Assembly: GCA_020161065.1 (NCBI GenBank)
Contig: JAIUPH010000026.1
Coordinates: 124,001 to 188,000, forward strand
Direction of reading: 5' to 3'
Source: Pseudomonadota bacterium
Lineage (GTDB): Bacteria; Pseudomonadota; Gammaproteobacteria; Burkholderiales; Burkholderiaceae_C
DNA length: 64,000 bases
The notes below the pieces were generated by a model. It worked only from the letters and a program-made list of their open reading frames with translations. It searched no databases and was not told where the DNA came from. A program made the position numbers and the translations under genes. Positions 61,943-64,000 of this stretch are shown here, piece by piece. How positions within the stretch are numbered: position 1 is the first letter of the stretch; the number at the start of each line of letters is the position of its first letter.

Positions 61943-64000
61943 ATGGCCAGCGTCAGCCCCGACCCACCCGACCTGCTGCCGGGCGCCACCGGCGCGGCGC
62001 CGGCCGAGGCCTTGTGGACGCTGCGGCTGCTGGGCACGGTGGAGGCCCGGCGCGGCGCCGAGCGCATCACCCGCTGGCCTTCGCGCGCCGCCGCGGCGCT
62101 GCTGGCGCGGCTGGCGCTGGCGCCGCAGCGCTCGCACCCGCGCGAGGAACTGGTCGAGCTGCTGTGGCCCGGCGTCGCCCTCGACGTCGGCCGCAACCGG
62201 CTGCGCCAGGTGCTGTCCACGCTGCGCAGCCTGCTCGAAGGCGACGACGAAGACTCGCGGCTGATCGACGCCGACCGCCACAGCATCCGCCTGCGGCCCG
62301 AGCGGCTGCATTGCGATGTCGCCGATTTCGAGCGCCAGGTGCGCGCCGGCGACTGGGCGGCCGCGCGGCGCAGCTACGGCGGCGAGTTGATGCCCGGCCA
62401 CTACGACGACTGGGTGCTGGAAGCGCGCGCCCACCTGGCCGCGCTGTTCGACCGCGTCGAGGCGCAGGCCGCCGTGGCGCCACCGCCACTGCCGCCGCCA
62501 CCGGCGACACCCGCCGCGCCGACGAGCTGGGCCGACCCGCCGCTGCCGGCGAGCTGGACGCGCGTCTTCGGCATCGAGCACAGCGCGGCGCGGCTGCTGG
62601 CCTTGCTGCGCCACGAGCGGCTGGTCACCGTGGTCGGCCCCGGTGGCTGCGGCAAGACGCGGCTGGCGCTGGAAGTGGCGCGCGCGCTGCGGCAGACCGC
62701 GTCGCTGCCGCCGTGGCCGCCGGGCAGCACGGCAGTGGCCGATGCGCCGGCGCGCGTGATCTTCGTGTCGCTGGTCGAATGCGGCGACGAAGCGCAAGCG
62801 CTGGCGGCCCTGGCGCTGGCGCTGCACGTCAGCGGCCGCGAGCCGCTGCAGCAGATCCAGGCCAAGCTGGCCGACGCGCCGGCGCTGCTGGTGCTGGACA
62901 ACTTCGAGCAACTGGTCGGCCGCGCGCAAGGCCTGCTGCTGCGGCTGCTGGAAGCGGCGCCTGGCCTGCGGCTGCTGGTCACCTCGCGGCTGCGGCTGAA
63001 CCTGGCCGGCGAACAGGTCTTCGTGCTGCGCGGCCTGCCGCTGCCCGACGACGGCACGCCCGCCGACACCGACGCGACGCTGCTCAACCCCGCCGTCGCG
63101 CTGTTCGTCGACCGCGCCCGCGCGGTGCGGGCCGATTTCCATCCGTCCGCGGCCGAGCTGCCGGCGCTGTGCGCGCTGGTGCGCTGGCTGGCCGGCATGC
63201 CGCTGGCGCTGGAACTGGCGGCCTCGCGGGTGGCCAGCTTCGCGCCGGCGCAGATGCTCGAACTGCTGCGCCAGGCCGATGGCGGCGGCGACGGGCTCGA
63301 CCTGCTGGCGCGCCGCGGCCCGCGCGCCGGCCACGACCCGCGCCATGCCTCGATGAGCGAGGTGATCCGCTGGAGCTGGCGGCTGCTGCAACCCGCCGAG
63401 CAGCGCCTGCTGGCCGCCTTGAGCGTGTTCGCCGGCGATGCCGGCGTGACCGGCGTCGCCGCGGTGCTGGGTCATCAGGCCGCGGGCCAGGGCCGGGATC
63501 ACGGCATGGCCGGCGCGGCTGGCATGGCTGGCATCGCTGGCGTGACGAGCGTGACGAGCGTGGCGAGCGTTGCAGCAGGGCTCGACGATCTCGCCGGCCA
63601 GTCGATGCTGCAGACGCTGGCCGGGGCCGACGGCGAGCCGCGCTTCGCGCTGCTGGAGCCGGTGCGCGAGTTCGTGCGCAGCCGTTGGCCGGCACCCGAG
63701 CTGCAGGCGCTGCAGCAGGGCCTGCTGCGCTGGCTGCTGCAATGGGCGCGCTCGCTGGGCCGCTCGCCCAAGGCCGCGGCGGTGGCGGCCGAGATGCGCA
63801 GCGTGCTGTCGCTGCTGCAGCAGCCGGCGGCCGACGCCGAGAGCCGCATCGAGCTGGCGCTGGCGCTGCGCGCCACCTGGGACAGCGAAGGCCTGCCGCT
63901 GGCCCAGCAGACCGCGCTGGAGCAGGCGCTCGTCCAGTGGCCCGACGCGCCGCCGCTGCTGGCGAGCGACCTGCACGAGATGCTGGCCTACCTGCGCTTT
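61943..64000 (+). CDS. BTAD/NB-ARC-like multidomain transcriptional regulator (second copy, runs off the right edge)
   Basis: At least 686 aa, homologous to the first regulator. It has a winged-helix/BTAD-like region (REELVELLWPG, GRNRLRQVLSTL, residues ~45-175), a Pro-rich linker (180-200), an NTPase domain with G232-PGGCGKT and ALLVLDNFEQLV, and the LLEPVREFV motif. Between NTPase and that motif lies an in-frame 9-bp repeat, as in the first copy. The frame stays open to the window end. It differs in its linker and lacks the His-rich repeat. A TAGAAT box lies 10 bp before the ATG. Confidence 0.85.
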   Translation, partial: MASVSPDPPDLLPGATGAAPAEALWTLRLLGTVEARRGAERITRWPSRAAAALLARLALAPQRSHPREELVELLWPGVALDVGRNRLRQVLSTLRSLLEGDDEDSRLIDADRHSIRLRPERLHCDVADFERQVRAGDWAAARRSYGGELMPGHYDDWVLEARAHLAALFDRVEAQAAVAPPPLPPPPATPAAPTSWADPPLPASWTRVFGIEHSAARLLALLRHERLVTVVGPGGCGKTRLALEVARALRQTASLPPWPPGSTAVADAPARVIFVSLVECGDEAQALAALALALHVSGREPLQQIQAKLADAPALLVLDNFEQLVGRAQGLLLRLLEAAPGLRLLVTSRLRLNLAGEQVFVLRGLPLPDDGTPADTDATLLNPAVALFVDRARAVRADFHPSAAELPALCALVRWLAGMPLALELAASRVASFAPAQMLELLRQADGGGDGLDLLARRGPRAGHDPRHASMSEVIRWSWRLLQPAEQRLLAALSVFAGDAGVTGVAAVLGHQAAGQGRDHGMAGAAGMAGIAGVTSVTSVASVAAGLDDLAGQSMLQTLAGADGEPRFALLEPVREFVRSRWPAPELQALQQGLLRWLLQWARSLGRSPKAAAVAAEMRSVLSLLQQPAADAESRIELALALRATWDSEGLPLAQQTALEQALVQWPDAPPLLASDLHEMLAYLRF
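63505..63573 (+). repeat. 9-bp-type microsatellite in the second regulator
   Basis: Variants of GGCATGGCT and GTGACGAGC encode a run of MAGIAG- and VTSVTS-type repeats at the position equivalent to the Gly-Gly-Pro repeat of the first regulator. Confidence 0.75.

Overview
The window is high-GC (about 70%) chromosomal DNA with dense, often overlapping genes. Gene content points to a betaproteobacterium of the order Burkholderiales, probably the Rubrivivax/Leptothrix/Methylibium group. Evidence: the order pilMNO / mrcA / cyaY / lptM, a Coq7-type ubiquinone hydroxylase, an Omp32-like porin, a DUF4148 protein, the lptA-lptB-rpoN cluster and a general secretion (T2SS) locus. This assignment rests on recognised families and gene order, not on a database search. 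No rRNA, tRNA, CRISPR array or insertion sequence was seen.

Layout: 1-1.9 kb, type IV pilus inner-membrane genes pilO (partial), pilN and pilM (minus), divergent from mrcA (PBP1A). 4.6-6.2 kb, cyaY, lptM and a porin. 6.5-10.7 kb, coq7, an OsmC-like protein, a candidate small RNA or leader in front of ilvA, and a CobT homologue with an altered active site. 10.7-22.0 kb, a T2SS locus with gspC divergent from gspGHIJKLMNDEF. 22-28.8 kb, a small operon (M14 peptidase, Lrp regulator, membrane protein, DUF6152-like protein), a glutamine amidotransferase, a geranylgeranyl-reductase-like flavoprotein, a DksA-like protein and a VOC protein. 28.8-36.3 kb, an Fbp-type ABC importer, malate synthase G and a divergent LysR regulator. 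36.3-45.7 kb, a PsiF-like protein, a Ser/Thr kinase with a cyclic-nucleotide-binding domain, argS, a SPOR protein, dsbA, lptA, lptB, rpoN and an RNA methyltransferase. 45.7-52.2 kb, a TauE/Usp/Rieske-fusion operon, yidB, rsmE, a DUF4148 protein and fadD.

The most distinctive region is 52.3-64.0 kb. Two homologous multidomain regulators (winged helix, BTAD-like, NB-ARC-like ATPase) flank an 1847-residue PEP-CTERM protein built from repeats of about 183 residues. Two small membrane proteins that resemble each other are translationally coupled behind it. This looks like a self-contained surface-protein module with dedicated regulators.

Other unusual points are minimal divergent promoters in which a -10 box lies 6-7 bp from the start codon, which predicts leaderless mRNAs (gspC/gspG, cyaY/lptM, argS, the cobT-like gene, lysR). 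There is also a three-hairpin candidate sRNA with an anti-Shine-Dalgarno loop, a fusion of a carboxymuconolactone-decarboxylase-like domain to a Rieske domain, and in-frame 9- or 24-bp microsatellites in several genes.
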